Counted from the first letter of the stretch, positions 1 through 13,521 are shown. The stretch: 64,000 nucleotides of DNA from Hermatobates lingyangjiaoensis (GCA_026182355.1 JAPFBL010000003.1:2567001-2631000), one strand, 5' to 3'. Program-made: numbers and translations. The notes: a model not told the origin generated them from the sequence alone.

Positions 1-366
1 TAGAGAAACCAAGGGCAGCACAATGTGGACACGATTTTCGTTGAGTTTCATGCTTCTTATTTAAATTAAACCTAGTTTGTTTATTTCATTTCGGAACTAA
101 AGGCCTTCCTTTTATTTCTTTTCGGAAAATGTTTTGTATTTCTGTTCAAGAACTGTACACAGTTTGTCAAGTGTAGTTATCTCTTCTATGTCAAGCACTT
201 CTTGAGATGTACTTGACAAATCAAAGATCCGCCTAAATATTTAAAACCATGAGCTTCCCTAACAATGGATCACCCTTTATCAATAAAGACATTCAAAAAG
301 GAGGGTTTCCAATCAATACATGTGAATCATTAGTTGTGCAATCCGTAATTGTGTGGTATTTACTCA
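1..366. other. Intergenic AT-rich DNA, no gene seen
   Basis: No coding or RNA gene is visible. The last 40 bases (about 328-366) resemble the flank of the inverted repeat at 17732, sharing the string gtggtatttactcatt, so the repeat family probably starts slightly upstream of the paired arms. Confidence 0.5.
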
Positions 367-422
367 TTCTGAGGTAAAATGGATAAACCAACAAAAGTCT
401 CTACACAAATGAAGTTTTATTC

Positions 423-455
423 AACGCGTTTCGAACACTTTGTGTTCATCATCAG
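423..455 (-). ncRNA. Hammerhead-like ribozyme core, family A left arm
   Basis: On the minus strand the order is CTGATGA, one extra T, stem II GAACAC/GTGTTC with an AAA loop, GAAA, then the palindrome ACGCGT and a T. It mirrors the plus-strand core at 971-1003. All conserved core bases of the hammerhead consensus are present. The palindrome suggests that stem III forms between two RNAs, as in small PLE hammerheads that act as dimers. Cleavage is predicted just after the T at position 423 (minus strand). Confidence 0.65.
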
Positions 456-970
456 GAAGACACTATAATACAAATTATATCTAATTAGTTACAAAAATTA
501 GAGTGAAATAATAAAATTCAATTAAGAGAATTCAAGACATACCCAAGGATGCGGTACTGACGGGTTGGTCCAGTGAACGCAACTAGTAGGAAACAGATCC
601 GTTGCGAAAGAGTGGGGATAGGCATTTAAGAGATAAGGTGACAAAGGCTTCGGGTATCCTTGAAAACCTTTAACTGAAATACAGAAGGCCAAAAAAAAAA
701 GAAAAAAAGTTTCTTTCCTCTAAATTAGTGGTTCTGGCCTTCTGTATTTCAGTTAAAGGTATTCAAGGATACCCGAAGCCTTTGTCACCTTATCTCCTAA
801 ATGCCTATCCCCACACTTTCGCAGCGGATCTGTTTCCTACTAGTTGTGTTCACTGGACCAACCCGTCAGTACCACATCCTTGGGTATGTCTTGAATTCTC
901 TTAATTGAATTTTATTATTTCACTCTAATTTTTGTAACTAATTAGATATAATTTCTATTATAGTGTCTTC

Positions 971-1003
971 CTGATGATGAACACAAAGTGTTCGAAACGC
1001 GTT
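971..1003 (+). ncRNA. Hammerhead-like ribozyme core, family A right arm
   Basis: CTGATGA at 971-977, T at 978, stem II 979-984 with 988-993 (six perfect pairs, AAA loop), GAAA at 994-997, palindrome ACGCGT at 997-1002 and T at 1003 as the base before the predicted scissile bond. Stem I is expected between the bases before 971 and those after 1003 (TTC/GAA next to the core is visible), with little further pairing. The single base between CTGATGA and stem II departs from the textbook core but recurs in every family in this window. Confidence 0.65.
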
Positions 1004-2405
1004 GAATAAAACTTCATTTGTGTGGAGACTTTTGTTGGTTTATCCATTTTACCTCAGAACAATATATGTTAATTTGAAACCATGAACATTTATTTTCAAA
1101 GGTTTGTAACCATTGAACAAGTTCATATTGTTTCTTTTCAAATTTGAACAAAACAACATCTTTCTCAGTATGGTATAATTGTATGTCCTAATTTGAACAT
1201 AATTGCATTTCTAGTCGTTTTATTATAGTTACCAGCTCTACTAGTAAATCTGAAGCTTCAGCAATTTTTGATGTCGATGTTGAAACAAATGTTCTAATGG
1301 TATTTTTAAAACAAAAGTTTCAAATTTTAAATAATTTTGAATAATTTCAAAAACATTATCGAAATAATTTTCAGAAATTTCATCGTCTAATTCAACATTA
1401 ACAGTTCTATAGCTATTTATATTCTTAATAACCATACAGCTTCCAAATGATTTTTTTCTTATTAACAATAAGTGAAATTTTATCTTTGGACTCGTCTGTC
1501 ATTAGGTACAATGGACTCTTATTTCTAGCAGTACAATGGATCACAAACTCCTTTTTTTTAATAACTACACAAAAAGCTGGTTCTTTTACTTGCTTATTTT
1601 TAATTTAATTTGTACTTTTTTTTTATTGTGCGTGATTTTATTGTGCAAAAAAAGAAAAATACTTTTATAATTAAATTAAATATAAATAATATACAAACAG
1701 ATTAGGTATGAAATATTTACCAGAAAAAAAAATTAAATTACACCTTATTAATGTTAAAGTAGTTATAAAATATTTACAATTAAGTCAAAAATTATTATTG
1801 ATTAGCAATAAAATTTTTAAGGAGAAACCACTTGGATAACCTGCCGTTACAAGATAGGTACAGCCAGTTTTGAAGGTGTTCATTGACGCCTCTGTTACAT
1901 ATATGCGTTTGAGTAAAGCTAGGTATAGATGCCTTCATATTTTTAAGTACATTTTCTATTTCACACTCCTTCGGAACAAGATCATAATCAGTCGGCTGAT
2001 TAGAGCCCTATACAACTCTACGAGGCCTTGCAAGTGCACTATTGTACGTGGAGGGTTCCAAACGGAATGAACGAGGACAAGGTGTGACTCTTGGCGTGCG
2101 TGCACATAATAACCCTGTATTAAGAACCAGACTATTAAACACTTTGTATCCATAGTGATATTATTGGCAAAGGTAAACTATCCAAGTATAATTGTCAACT
2201 ACGCTCCTATTTAATATATGAATAATTAAATAGAACCTTCATTTGAAATTTTTAATTTAATGACATTAACTTTCCATCAAATTGACTTGTTTAATACTCC
2301 ATTTTGTGTGATTGAAATCTTAATATTAATAAGAGTTTCGGTAAAAGCATTAAATTTTAAAAATGTCATTTTACAAGGGAAAAGAAATCTGAATATACAG
2401 TAGTT

Positions 2406-2457
2406 GAGAGAGAGAGAGAGAGAGAGAAAGAAAGAAAGAAGAGAGAGAGAGGGAGAG
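2406..2457. repeat. (GA)n / (GAAA)n microsatellite
   Basis: Purine-only run of GA units interrupted by GAAA units, with no other structure around it. Confidence 0.9.
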
Positions 2458-2663
2458 ATTTCATCTAACGCGCACACTTACAGGCCTGGTTTTCACTTCT
2501 TTCCTGGAAAAATCTACAATCTACAACATAGTGCAAACCATATTCAAGTTTATTTGACTTAGATTTAATTAATAGAACGGATGATATTGGGTAAACTTTA
2601 GCAGCCAAGAATACGCCCTTCCACTCAAAGGGATTAAGTATTTTTTTTATATTTCACATGGAA

Positions 2664-2701
2664 GAAGTCTGCGGCGAGAGCAAGCTAAGACCGCAGACTT
2701 C
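2664..2701. repeat. Perfect 11-bp stem hairpin
   Basis: GAAGTCTGCGG at 2664-2674 is the exact reverse complement of 2691-2701, with a 16-base purine-rich loop. It lies in a slightly GC-richer patch. It is too short for a typical insect microRNA precursor and no terminator role applies in a eukaryote. Confidence 0.55.
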
Positions 2702-5632
2702 ATGGCCCCTAACTTGATTGCTGAAGGTAACCGGTGGAATGGCAGGCACTGAATAATAGATTCCGCTGTACTGGTGGAAATAACATGACACTACGCCGTC
2801 CTGCCTTAGAGAGAAGTCCTAATAACAGACATATAACATCCAAGTAACTAACCACTATTATGCAAATTATTGTAGAAATGTTTGCTTTAAATATTTAATG
2901 ACTTTTATTTGAAATTGAATTGTATGCAATAACTATAGATATGATCAATGAATACCAATAGTCTTTATTTTTATTGGAGCATAAAGTAAATGAAAAGAGC
3001 AGGACATCAAATATTGGATGAGGGATGTAGTGTACAAAAACAAGCCCATAAAAGCAGGGGGAAGCTTGGACGTGCCTCGTAAAACAGGCATCCACAGAGG
3101 ACACTCTTAGACTAGTTTATAGTACACTTTCCCTTTGCTTTACTTGCCCTCTTATTTTCCTAATCATCTAATAACATTTGTTTCATATTTCATTTAAGTT
3201 TGCACTTTTTTCTAATATACGTACATATATATCATAGTTAGACTGCAATCCATATCATCTTAAAATAAGGGCTCCATAATGTAGTTTGTCTCTATACCAT
3301 GAGTAGCTTTTAAGCTAAATAAATAACACTTTAATATAAAAATATTTACTAAAATAAATAAACAGTAATAAATAACTTATACATATATGATTTATAATTA
3401 TAAATACTAATGTTGACTTTGTTAAGTTATAATAAAATAAGTATATAAATAAAACAACTAATTAGTTACGGTGTGTGTTATATTCTATTACTGGGTGATC
3501 AGGTTCCTTGAACATGTATATTTCATTTCCGTAATAATCATGTGCGTTGCTTGATCACGAAATACGTATGATTTTTTAAAACAATGCCCACTATTTTAAA
3601 TCACTTTATCAAACCGTACTCTCGGTCTGTAAAGCATCTATAAATAATATTATGTATAATGCATTTTCATATATTAGTAATGAGGAAGATTTATATATCT
3701 AGTTTACACCAAAAACTGTACAAGTTGTAAGTGATAAAAGTTATTACAGCTCAAAGAGAAATATCCAGATTAAAATATTTTAAAAACAAATTGCTCTAGA
3801 GGAAATATGAAAAGGTATGGCTGATTTCAAATTTCATTCTTACAATTTGTTTTACACAATTTATCTATGTGATGTCATCTAAGGTCCCAGAATCTCAAAA
3901 AACTGTAAAACGGTTATATTGGAGTTTGTAATTTGTTTATTACTTATTACTTTATTATCAGGAGCCCAAATATGTATTTTCATTTTCTGTAGGACAAAAG
4001 AAAAGGAATTATGATTGCTTATTAACTTTTTTCCGACATCATCTTAATTTAGTTCATTTGTCTCTCAAATGGTTCCTGGGAAAGTTCAGGGGTTGTTATT
4101 GTTTTTGTTTTCAGAAGTAGAAATGGGTGACTAGAAGCTCCGGTAGTGTTTAGAAATTTATACGGTCCTAAATTTCGTGTGAAATAAAGCAGGTTAGATC
4201 CCCACGCTGTCAATTACGCTAAGTTATTTTTGTAGATATAGCTTTCTCCATACTATCAGTAGTTGTTGTCTTTAAATAACCCATTTGGGATAAAGTGGTG
4301 TTGCAGTATTCAACAATTACAGAATTTTACTTAAAGGTGTTTAACTTGAACCTACATTAGGAATATTAATGGTTATATTGTAAACCCTAGCCTCGAGAGG
4401 GTCATCATTTTGCCTTTCCTTCAGAACAAATAGCTAAAAGCCGCTCTTAGCAAATAACGAGTATTCCTGAGGATATTTATCCCTTTTCACTTAAAACGTG
4501 GATATTATATCTTCAGATGTAATAATACTGTGGTTGCTCGGTGCTTAACTTGCTTTAAAAAAAACATTTCTATATCATTTCTTAAAACTAAATGTCTAAC
4601 ATATAAGAACATACTTGTGCCCTTTAGTTGTTACGTATTCCAGAAGGGTATGCAGGGTTTGTCATCAAGACTCTAAGAAGGACTGCTTGCATGACCACAG
4701 TGAAATACAGCTTGTGTTTGTAATTCACCCAGATAAAACAGCTTTAATTCGTTGATTGTTCAGATTAAGCAGGCACACTGTTACCAGGCAATCAACACCA
4801 TTCCCCTTTTATTTAATAGAAAGTAGTCATTAGAAAATAATTATTTTTAATAATCCAATAAAACGTTCATTAAAGTAAATTTATGCATATTAATAAATAT
4901 AAATGCATAACTTAATGTGACGTTCTTTTCAAGTAAAACAAATATTAATTCAATATAGTTTTTTTTATTTGCAGGCATTAAAGTTAATTTTTTTTACAAT
5001 TATTGTAGAATAAATACATTACTCTGATATTCTGTGTTTCTAAAGAGAGTACAAAACAATGCTACACTATGCACTTATATTTAATCACATATTATACGTA
5101 TGCGCACAATTTTTTTTTAAACAAAAAAAAGTAAGTTAGGTTTTTAGTTATTAGGTTTTTAATTAATATTTAACAAATGAGAACCTTAAAAATTGGTGTA
5201 TTCTAACAGGAGAAAACAGGTTGTTGTTTGTTTAGTGTATATATAACTTAATTAGACCGTGAACTGGGACAATTTAAAAAATCAGGATTCACCTACATTC
5301 AACTTAACAAATCATTAGTTGTAACCTATTCTATATCCAATAGTTACAAAATGAGGTAATTTCAAATTTTAAGGTCTTAATGGCCTTTATAAATGGTCAT
5401 AAAAAAATATCCTACTTTTCTCTAGTTGACAAAAACCTTTGTCCTTTCTAAGCTATTGGCAAGCGTTCAAATATAAAGTGATCCAAGGTTTTTACGTCTC
5501 TTAGACAGAGAGTCTGCAGCATTCTTCGTTTGATGTCAACTATTAGCTTTTTCATAGTAGTTAAGTAGAAAAAATAGATCTAAGTAGACAGTGCTTCATT
5601 TCTGTCTATATTATTCCATACTTGATGTAGCC

Positions 5633-5831
5633 CTGAAGATGTCTTCAAATATAAACAAAACACCTGCCTAATGGCAGTCGAGAATTATTTAATACTTGAC
5701 CAAACCGAGAGGGAGAGAGAAAACTATATATATTGTACCTCAATTAAGTGAGGATCATTCATTTAGAACGAGAAAATAAAAGATAGTTCAACAAAACCTT
5801 ATTTCAACATTTGAATAACTGCCATCATCAG
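5633..5831. mobile_element. Decayed PLE terminal repeats (weak)
   Basis: Two degenerate hammerhead-like cores lie about 170 bp apart. On the plus strand CTGAAGA at 5633-5639 is followed by a poor stem and AAAA instead of GAAA. On the minus strand CTGATGA (5825-5831) is followed by a four-pair, wobble-rich stem II and GAAA (5802-5805), with no clean stem III palindrome. I read these as old remnants of PLE tails; the call rests on motif order only. Confidence 0.35.
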
Positions 5832-6183
5832 GATGAGATATATCCATGTTTTGAAAGGCAAACCAAGACTAGACACTGCACTCACGAGTTTTTAGCTTTT
5901 ATCTAACACCAAGTATTAGAGGAAAAAAAGGATATTCAGATAAAACAGGGGTAATTTCATAAGTCAAATAAATAAAATATAAAGATAAATAAATATGCAT
6001 AAAATAAATGTGTAAAATGAAATAAAAAAATTATAAATAAAAGTAGGTATTCAATTTTTTTCCTGATAACTATTTAGATCTCATTTAAAAAGCAACAAAC
6101 TGACAGACCCTACCCAGAAGAATATAATAAAACAGTGGAAGAACTAATTATTTGATATAATAATTTACTGAAAAATTAAAAAA

Positions 6184-6861
6184 GTACTTAATTTTTTTTA
6201 TCACTTTTGTTTAACAAAAGAATAATTTTATGTAAATTGTAATGTTATTTGATGACAAGTACAGAGGTTACAGTGTTATTAGTACGTTCCCTTCAACGTG
6301 TAAGTTATAATAATCATAAGTAGGACTTCAGCTACATATGTAGAACTTCACACGCATTATGATCGAACGAAACGATCTAAATTTAATAGTAGACTCGTAA
6401 AAATGGACTTGTTTTTAAAACCGACTGAATAATTAAAAAGAAATATGTGGGATCTTTACTGTATGTGGATTTACTATTACTGTAATACACCTAATTTTTG
6501 TTATATGTTGGAGTTGAGACAGATGAACAGAGATTAAAAAAAGCCTATGCTGTTCTTGGACATTCCAATATGTGAAACTCTAAACGTACTTTAAAAATAT
6601 TTCTTTTCTGAAGTACTTAAAATACATAATCAAGTCATGAATATTCAAGTCATGAATTACTTATAATTGCGTAATAACCATTTAAAAAAAAATGTCTAAT
6701 TTTGAAATATGCAACTGAAGTTCTAGTTTTGATCATTATAAATTACACGTGGAAAGGAACGTACCAGTTACACTGTAACCACTGTACTTGTCATGATGTA
6801 ACAATACAATTTACATAAAAGTTTCTTTTGTTTATAAAATAGATAAACAAAATTAAGTATT
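6184..6861. mobile_element. Foldback / MITE-like element with ~160-bp inverted arms
   Basis: About 160 bp at 6184-6347 reappear as a diverged reverse complement at about 6700-6861; shared blocks include ttatgtaaattgta, gacaagtacag and ggttacagtgt, and both arms contain a long gtacgttcc block. The roughly 350-bp interior is AT-rich and has no ORF. This is the shape of a non-autonomous DNA transposon with long terminal inverted repeats. No hammerhead core is present, which separates it from the PLE pairs. Exact ends and a target duplication could not be fixed by eye. Confidence 0.6.
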
Positions 6862-7391
6862 AGGTAAATGTAATCAAATTTTTTACTTTGGAATAATTAA
6901 AATTGAGTTCAACAAAAAAGAAAACAGTTCAAAGAGTCTTTGAGGGATTACATCTTGAATACTATTAAAGCTCATTAAAAACAGACAAATTAATTAAATG
7001 AAGATGTATTTTAAGATAGTAAATTAATTAAGAACTTGTGTTTTTTGTTAATTAATTTCTATAATGCAAAGGGAGCTGGGAAGACAGATTTTATCTGGGA
7101 CCCATATTTTCCTTTATTTTTATTTCATTAAAGAGGAAAACGAGGTAATTTTCTGAAAAAGAGTCCTCTTTTACCTACACCTACAACTTTACTGTCGTCA
7201 GTCATCAACTACTGTGCATAACTAAGTCCTACAGTCAATTTAAACAGCTAATAATGTAATGTGTAGGTACAGATGCATTTTAGACTGTGAGTTATTATTC
7301 ATGGGTAATATGAATAGATAAAAAGATTTCACATAAACACGTGAAATAACAATTAATATCAAACCACAGTAAGAAATGGGAAAACAAGACT

Positions 7392-7426
7392 AAGATATTT
7401 CAACCGTAACAAGCGGTCTTCGTCAG
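7392..7426 (-). ncRNA. Hammerhead-like core, family B left arm
   Basis: Minus-strand CTGACGA (7420-7426), one A, stem II GACCG/CGGTT with loop CTTGTTA, then GAAA. The stem III palindrome is damaged (ATATCT instead of AGATCT). Confidence 0.5.
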
Positions 7427-7440
7427 TTGGGTTTTTGACT

Positions 7441-7475
7441 CTGACGCAGACCGCTTGTTACGGTTGAAAGATCTT
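7441..7475 (+). ncRNA. Hammerhead-like core, family B right arm (core base mutated)
   Basis: CTGACGC at 7441-7447 has C in place of the invariant last A, stem II 7449-7453 with 7461-7465, GAAA 7466-7469, AGATCT 7469-7474. The A-to-C change should abolish cleavage, so this copy is probably dead although its partner arm keeps the A. Confidence 0.5.
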
Positions 7476-7512
7476 AGTCTTGTTTTCCCATTTCTTATTG
7501 TGGTTTGATCAT

Positions 7513-7903
7513 TGATGAATAGATATATAAATGAATAATTTAAAGTACCCATTCACTATTACAATTAATATAAATTGATATGGTTTCGTTGTTTCTTTCC
7601 TATTAAATCACTTCTGGTGAGAAAGAGTCAATTTTACATTTCGGTTTCTCAAGGGTTCGTTGAGTATATTCGAATTGCAAGAGATACTGGGATCTGTCGC
7701 AGCACTACAAAGCATTACCAGTGACACTATAACGTCTTATCCTCACTACAATGTGGGTTAACACTGGAATTACAAACTAAACATGGCTAAGCATTTATGG
7801 CACTGTTATTTAAAGCTCGTACCTAGAATTTGAACAGGAGTCTGATGTGTCGCAGAACAACGACCATTACAAGCGGCATGGTAAAAAATATAGTTAAATA
7901 ACA
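7513..7903. other. Unannotated DNA, no gene seen
   Basis: Slightly GC-richer than the surroundings but without an ORF of note or a recognisable repeat. Confidence 0.4.
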
Positions 7904-8004
7904 ATTGTAGGGTAGAAAGCTAATAACAGTCTCCATATATAAAAATTTAATCGCATAAATAACGCATTTTGAACACGTAGTGTTCTTCTTCAAGCATTAA
8001 CTAA
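7904..8004 (-). mobile_element. Solo decayed family A2 PLE tail
   Basis: About 100 bp match the left arm of the 17732-17968 inverted repeat (attgtagggta, gaacacgtagtgttctt, gcattaact) with point changes. The hammerhead core reads CTTGAAGA and AAAATGCGTT where CTGAGGA and GAAACGCGTT are expected, so it is inactive. It has no inverted partner. Confidence 0.55.
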
Positions 8005-11000
8005 GGGTGAGTGTCTGTCAGTTGTACTGGCACAAACATTAAAAATAACATAAACATTATTGATAGTCAGCAATAGTTGGTGAATTAATACTAAATCAAA
8101 AGATTGTCAAGGTATATTTGTGACATATATTTGCGACAACCCTTGCATTATTTCTAATATGCGCTATAAACTAATCAATATAAAAATAAAAATGCATGTT
8201 CGTAAAGCAAGACATTGAAGTTTTCTTTGTAATTGTAATTTTCAGCATTTGTTTCTAATCTAGTTGTTATTATATAGTTTGTTTATTTAAATGTTTTGTA
8301 ATTGAAATAATCTCTTACAATTTAACTGGAATAATATCTTATATTCCATTTCAAACCTTCTTATTCGTAAACCATTCAATTTTAAAAAAAAAATTACTTC
8401 TGCATTTTCATCGCCACTATTATATTTTTTCATAGCTGTTTCATAATATTTCTAATCCAACACTTAAGCGTTTCTCCACAAATATAAGTTATTGATATTT
8501 TTTCAGTAATATATATTGACAACATAACCAATGTAATATTGTTGGGTAATATAGTTTTTGACTTGTTTGATTCTGACCGCTCAGAATATGCTACTTCACT
8601 GTTAGTCATTTGTCTCAGGCAAGAAGTGTGAAGTTATAATAAGGTTTTATCAGATATAACTTCAGTTAAGAACTTGTATAGATGTTATTATGCTTAAACA
8701 AGTACTTGACAATAAGCATGAGGATATTAATTTGTTTACTATTTTAAATGGTATAGCAAACGTAGTAAAGCAGTTTTTATCTTGAGTCATAATTTTACTG
8801 GAAAAATTATTTTTGTGCAACTGTTTAATTTTGTAAAATAATTCTTTTCGTAAATATTTAAAAACTATTTTTCCCTATTTAAAAACTATTGTGGCCTCAT
8901 TAGAGGTATTTCTAAATATCGTGGTTGTACTGTAAATGCATTTCATTTAATAATACTTCACTCTACACCATTCGTTTTGAAACATTTTTTCGCCTTAAAG
9001 AAGTTTTTCCTCAAACCCCTTTGAAATTTATATTATGCTCAAAGAGAAATAACCAAAAAAAAAACATGGATTATATAACAACGAAAGTGGACTTTACAAA
9101 AAATATTTGCAAGATAATAACATCAACATTTATTATTCCAAAGCATTGCTAATAAATTTTAATTGAATGATTTTTTTGTTCTTGTTTATCGCTCAGAAGT
9201 TTTTGAAAACTTGGAACAATTTTATTTACAATAACACGCATGTTTAACTAGACATTCAAGCAACGTTAGTTTTGTTTTAATTCGCAGAAGAGTTCTGAAT
9301 ATTGACTTCAAAAAGCATGTTGTTGCGAATGGAATTATTACAGCTTTACAAGTTTTTTACAGTTTAGAAAAAAATGTTCTAAAAGACAGGTTATTCTTCT
9401 TAACAGGTCGTGATATACTTTCGTCAAAAACAAGTATAACAACCCAAGATGTAAAATGTACTCATAAAAACCTCATATGTACTCATATATCAAATGTACT
9501 CATAAATATCAAAAATGTTTAAATAATAATAATATCCTATTATTTCACTGGACTTTTTTGCAACTCCTAGAATATTGTCTAATAGCCCAAGTGGTGAACC
9601 CACCTTCTCTACAGAATGATTTCGTTTAAGGGTACGTAAAAAGAAGAGGAACCAATTTTGGTTTAAATCAAAAATAATATAAAAAACACAATTTATGTAT
9701 AATAACAAAGAAATACAAATCTTTCAATGCAATTAACCATAATGCATGACATTTAAACATAATGTACACTTATTATAAATTCTTCATAATAATTAATTTA
9801 GAAATGGATATTAAATCTACTAATTTATTTTGACGCATTATAATTCAAAGTTGATCGTAATCTGGTGAGATGAAATTAATATTCAATTAAGTGGAAGCCA
9901 ATCTGGATTTGACATGAAGTGAAGTGACGTAAGAGGGGTATTACTGTATTAAGACCGTGTTTCCAACCTGTGGGACACGGACTGTATCCAATGGGAGACG
10001 TTAAAGCTTTTTAACGAAAAGTAACGTGCGACTAAGATATCTATAAATAAGCAAACTTCAACTCATAACGAAATAAAAGAAATTCTATCAAATAATATTT
10101 AGTTTTATTGTCTTACATTCATAATTGTTATTAAAAAGTTATTCCGTTTTCTAAGATTTTAAAAATAGTTTTCTGCTTGTGTAATAAAAAAAATTATTGC
10201 TACTTGCATAAAATAATAACCTCAAATTTGAACCTTACTCATTACCAAGGTGTTGTCTGAAGCGTATAGATATCATACGTTCTATACTCGTATGTTGCGT
10301 AAAGTAATAATTTTAGAAGTATATTTCTTTGTAAACCCATCCTCGGTGATTGAGATTGATTAAGTTAATCTTAGTAATAAGACATTTTTTTTTTAAAAAA
10401 TGAAACAAAATAACGTGAATAAATGCGTTGGATTTTGTACTAATGGAGCTCACTGAATGTCTGGGCATGAGTAGGTCTTCAAGCATTGATATAAGGAAAG
10501 ACAACATGCTAGAGGTACTTTATGGTGTACAAAGCAGCTTTAGTATCAGAAGACAAGAGCGAACTCTGAGCAATATTTTCACTAAAATCATTAAAATTAT
10601 AAACAATATAATAAACAGCTCTTTGAGAGTAAGACTGTCAGCAAAGTAGAGTACTGTCATGAATTGTACCTCTTCTCTGCGTTGTTGTGATGTTTGTTGA
10701 CTATCTTAAGTGAAAATGATTCATGGTATTTTTCAATTCAAAGAAGTAGCAACCATTCTCGAAAAAAACGATCACAGCACATTTGTGTATGAACGAATAA
10801 GTTAGAGGCTTACCTATCTGGTTGACATTTATGAAAAATTGAGGGTTTTAAATAACACACAGGGATTACAAATATCTTTTCTTATGCAAAAAAAATGTAA
10901 ACAAAGTAAAAGAATTCATTAGAAATCTAAAGTGAATCAAGTTTACAAAAGATATGTTTTCAATCTCAAAAAATTTCTGTGCCACAGCTTTAAGTAACAA

Positions 11001-13180
11001 TTTTGTTGAACGATTGGTGGTTTAGTGCAATATTTATGTCATTACTTTCAAGAAATTGACTTAATTTCTCAAATGTTCTATATTCAATTAGATTTTAATT
11101 TTACATAAAAAATGAATTTATAACGATGAAATAGAGGAATCTGAGCCCTAGTCATCGAAAAAGAAAAATTAATTGAATTATCATGTCCATTAAAACAGAA
11201 ATGGATAAACTGGATAAATCTTACTGGAGGATGATGAATTGTATTGCAAAGCAATGCAAGTGCTTTTAATGTTTGTGAAACTGGAACTGACAGCAATAAA
11301 AAGTAAATGTCGAACCAAATTAATAGTGGAAAAGAGTTACGAGTGCAAAAAGTTACGACAGCACTTTCCACATTACTCCCGAGATTTGAGAATCCTCGTG
11401 CCAGTAAACAACAACAACTCTTCCATTAAATTTTATTATGATTTAGTTTAATAAGTAATAAATATAATCATAAATTTGTGTGATTGCAAAGCAAGACCTT
11501 GACATTTTCTTGTGACATTTTGGTTGTCAGTACTCTTTTTGTAATAAAGTTATTATTTTTATTGTGTAAAACATGTCTATATTACATATCTACTTCAGGA
11601 TTTGAAGGCGAACAAAATATAGAGGTCTAGTAACATGGAGGTTAGAAAGAGCTGCATGACTGATTAAGTAACAAGACTGATTACATGTTCACATTTTAAG
11701 GATGTAACAAATTTAATGATAACTCCTGTAATATTACACTCTCATTTATCCTCTGATACAATTTATGTCAATGCAAGCAGCTGAACACGTCAAAAATGAC
11801 TTTTCTTAAGAGCACATCCTCAAGGAAAAAGGAGAAAATCAAGCTCCTCTAGTTTGATCACAAAACATAAACAACAAAAACACAGCCAAAAGAAGTTTTG
11901 GTCGGAGACCAGGGAATAAAACGTGAGAGTCAAGGCAGTTATGTCTAAGAAATATTTTTGCTAAATCTCAACTTCAAACCTGAGTGAGTATAAACAAAGT
12001 TTACAGCAAACAGTACTGTCATCAAGGTACCTAGGTACCTCCCTTCGTTCATCATTTGAAGAATAGCATCTGGATGTGAAGTTCGTCACTCAGTTGACAT
12101 CATCTGAGATGTGAGAAGGCAACAGGCCAGTTTAGGAAACTTAGATTGTTTTCAAATTTCTTTCTTCCCCTCCAAGACCTGACACTTAATAGCTAACCAC
12201 AATTTTTAATGCATGCAATAAGACTGGTGATTTTCTGTTAGCCAAAAGACAGGTAAGTCCTTATACCCAAACCGGCTGAGGATCCACAATTGCTAGCAGC
12301 ACTCCAATAATTTGAAAACTTCAATAGATGGTTTATTTCATCGTCTAACTAAAACAACATGAACTATTTCAGGGTTTTTAATTAATATATGATACCTCAA
12401 TCATTTTCAAAGACCAACCCCATTTTTGTATATGCTTCCATAGAGATATAATAGGCCAGTTAAAAAAAAAATCAGTAAAAATTTACAATGATGGAAGCAG
12501 GATGGGTGGGAAGTGTGATTGTTTGTGATCGACATTTGTAATGAATCACGAAAAAACAACTGATTATAACTGATTTAAGAGGAATTCTTAAATGGAGTGA
12601 TTCTGTTAAATTAATCAAGTAAAAGTTGATAGAGTTGAGACAACTTGATTGAGTGAGCTTTTATTCTCAGTTAAAATTATATTTCTAATTAATACAGAGA
12701 GAAACTTAACTATTATTGGTGTTGTTAAAAAAAAAATGCACCAAGCCTTATTAAATGAGAAATTATATGGTACTGCCTTTGAAAAGTATAGAAAAGTGAT
12801 TATAAGTTGAAATGTCACGATGCATGCAGGAATGATTGGTGGATGCTAGAATGGAAGAGAAAGCCGAAAAAATCAATATGGATTTCAATTATGATGAATT
12901 CACCTCGACTTACCAGAACAAAAGCTGAGCAGGCATGCAGGGGTCAGGTACTCAATGGGAAGAAATTCAACCAGAGAAGTAGAGAAGAGATTCCAACGAA
13001 ATAAATCACTCTTCTATTTAAAAGAGATTGTCAATGAATCATTTAGAAACGAACTATACATAATACCATTACATGACTAGTCATGGATCAATCATTGATC
13101 AATCATTAGTGTTATTGCTGTTATGAATAAATAAAATTGTTATGGGAACCATAAAGATGGATTCTAGTCGTAAATATAGG
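8005..13180. other. Intergenic AT-rich DNA, no gene seen
   Basis: No coding exon, tRNA or clear transposon was found. ORFs near 8925, 9490, 10428, 11084 and 12807 are short, lack domains and have no supporting splice or regulatory context. Confidence 0.45.
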
Positions 13181-13298
13181 TATTAATTCTAATGCAGGCA
13201 ATCAGTTATTTACATATTGTAGGGTAAAAAGCTAATGAAATAGTCCTCACATATAGAATTTTAAAAGTATAAACAACAGAGTGTTCTTTCTTGAGGTG
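13181..13298. mobile_element. Decayed family A2 PLE tail with internal deletion
   Basis: Matches the 17690-17840 flank and left arm (caatcagttatt, attgtagggtaaaaa, then gtgttctttcttgagg) but lacks the CGCGTT and half of stem II. The homology extends upstream of the arm itself, showing that the family unit is longer than the palindromic part. Confidence 0.5.
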
Positions 13299-13437
13299 AA
13301 GAAGAACAAACTTTTCTATTTTTTACGAAATAATTCATTTGCTGCACCTTTTATGTATGTAAAGAGTAAAAAATTTGTGGAATATGCTGTACTAGAAAAT
13401 ATCAGTATATATACATACATTGGTGGACAGAACGTGT

Positions 13438-13451
13438 GTATGTATGTATGT

Positions 13452-13521
<70 letters not shown>

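Larger units (their letters stand above)
367..1059. mobile_element. PLE-type inverted repeat, family A (324-bp arms)
   Basis: Two 324-bp arms (367-690 and 736-1059) are reverse complements with only scattered mismatches and no net length change, separated by a 45-bp A-rich then T-rich spacer. Each arm holds a hammerhead-like core in its outer part; the right-arm core is on the plus strand and the left-arm core on the minus strand, so the copies are head to head. This matches the terminal repeats of Penelope-like retroelements, which are known to carry hammerhead ribozymes and often insert as inverted pairs. No reverse transcriptase or endonuclease code remains. Family assignment rests on the ribozyme motif, not on protein. 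Confidence 0.7.
1060..5600. other. Intergenic DNA with simple repeats, no gene seen
   Basis: AT-rich sequence without an ORF that looks coding. It contains a GA-rich microsatellite at 2406-2457 and a short perfect hairpin at 2664-2701. Short ORFs here use random-looking, low-complexity residues and lack recognisable domains. Confidence 0.5.
7325..7512. mobile_element. PLE-type inverted repeat, family B (66-bp arms)
   Basis: Arms 7361-7426 and 7441-7506 are reverse complements around a 14-bp loop. The left flank (7325-7360) carries a block (tttcacataaacacgtgaaa) that recurs at 41013-41039 (inverted) and 49022-49042, so the family unit is longer than the arms. Each arm contains a hammerhead-like core with stem III palindrome AGATCT or a mutated form. 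Orientation is head to head, as in the other pairs. Confidence 0.6.
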
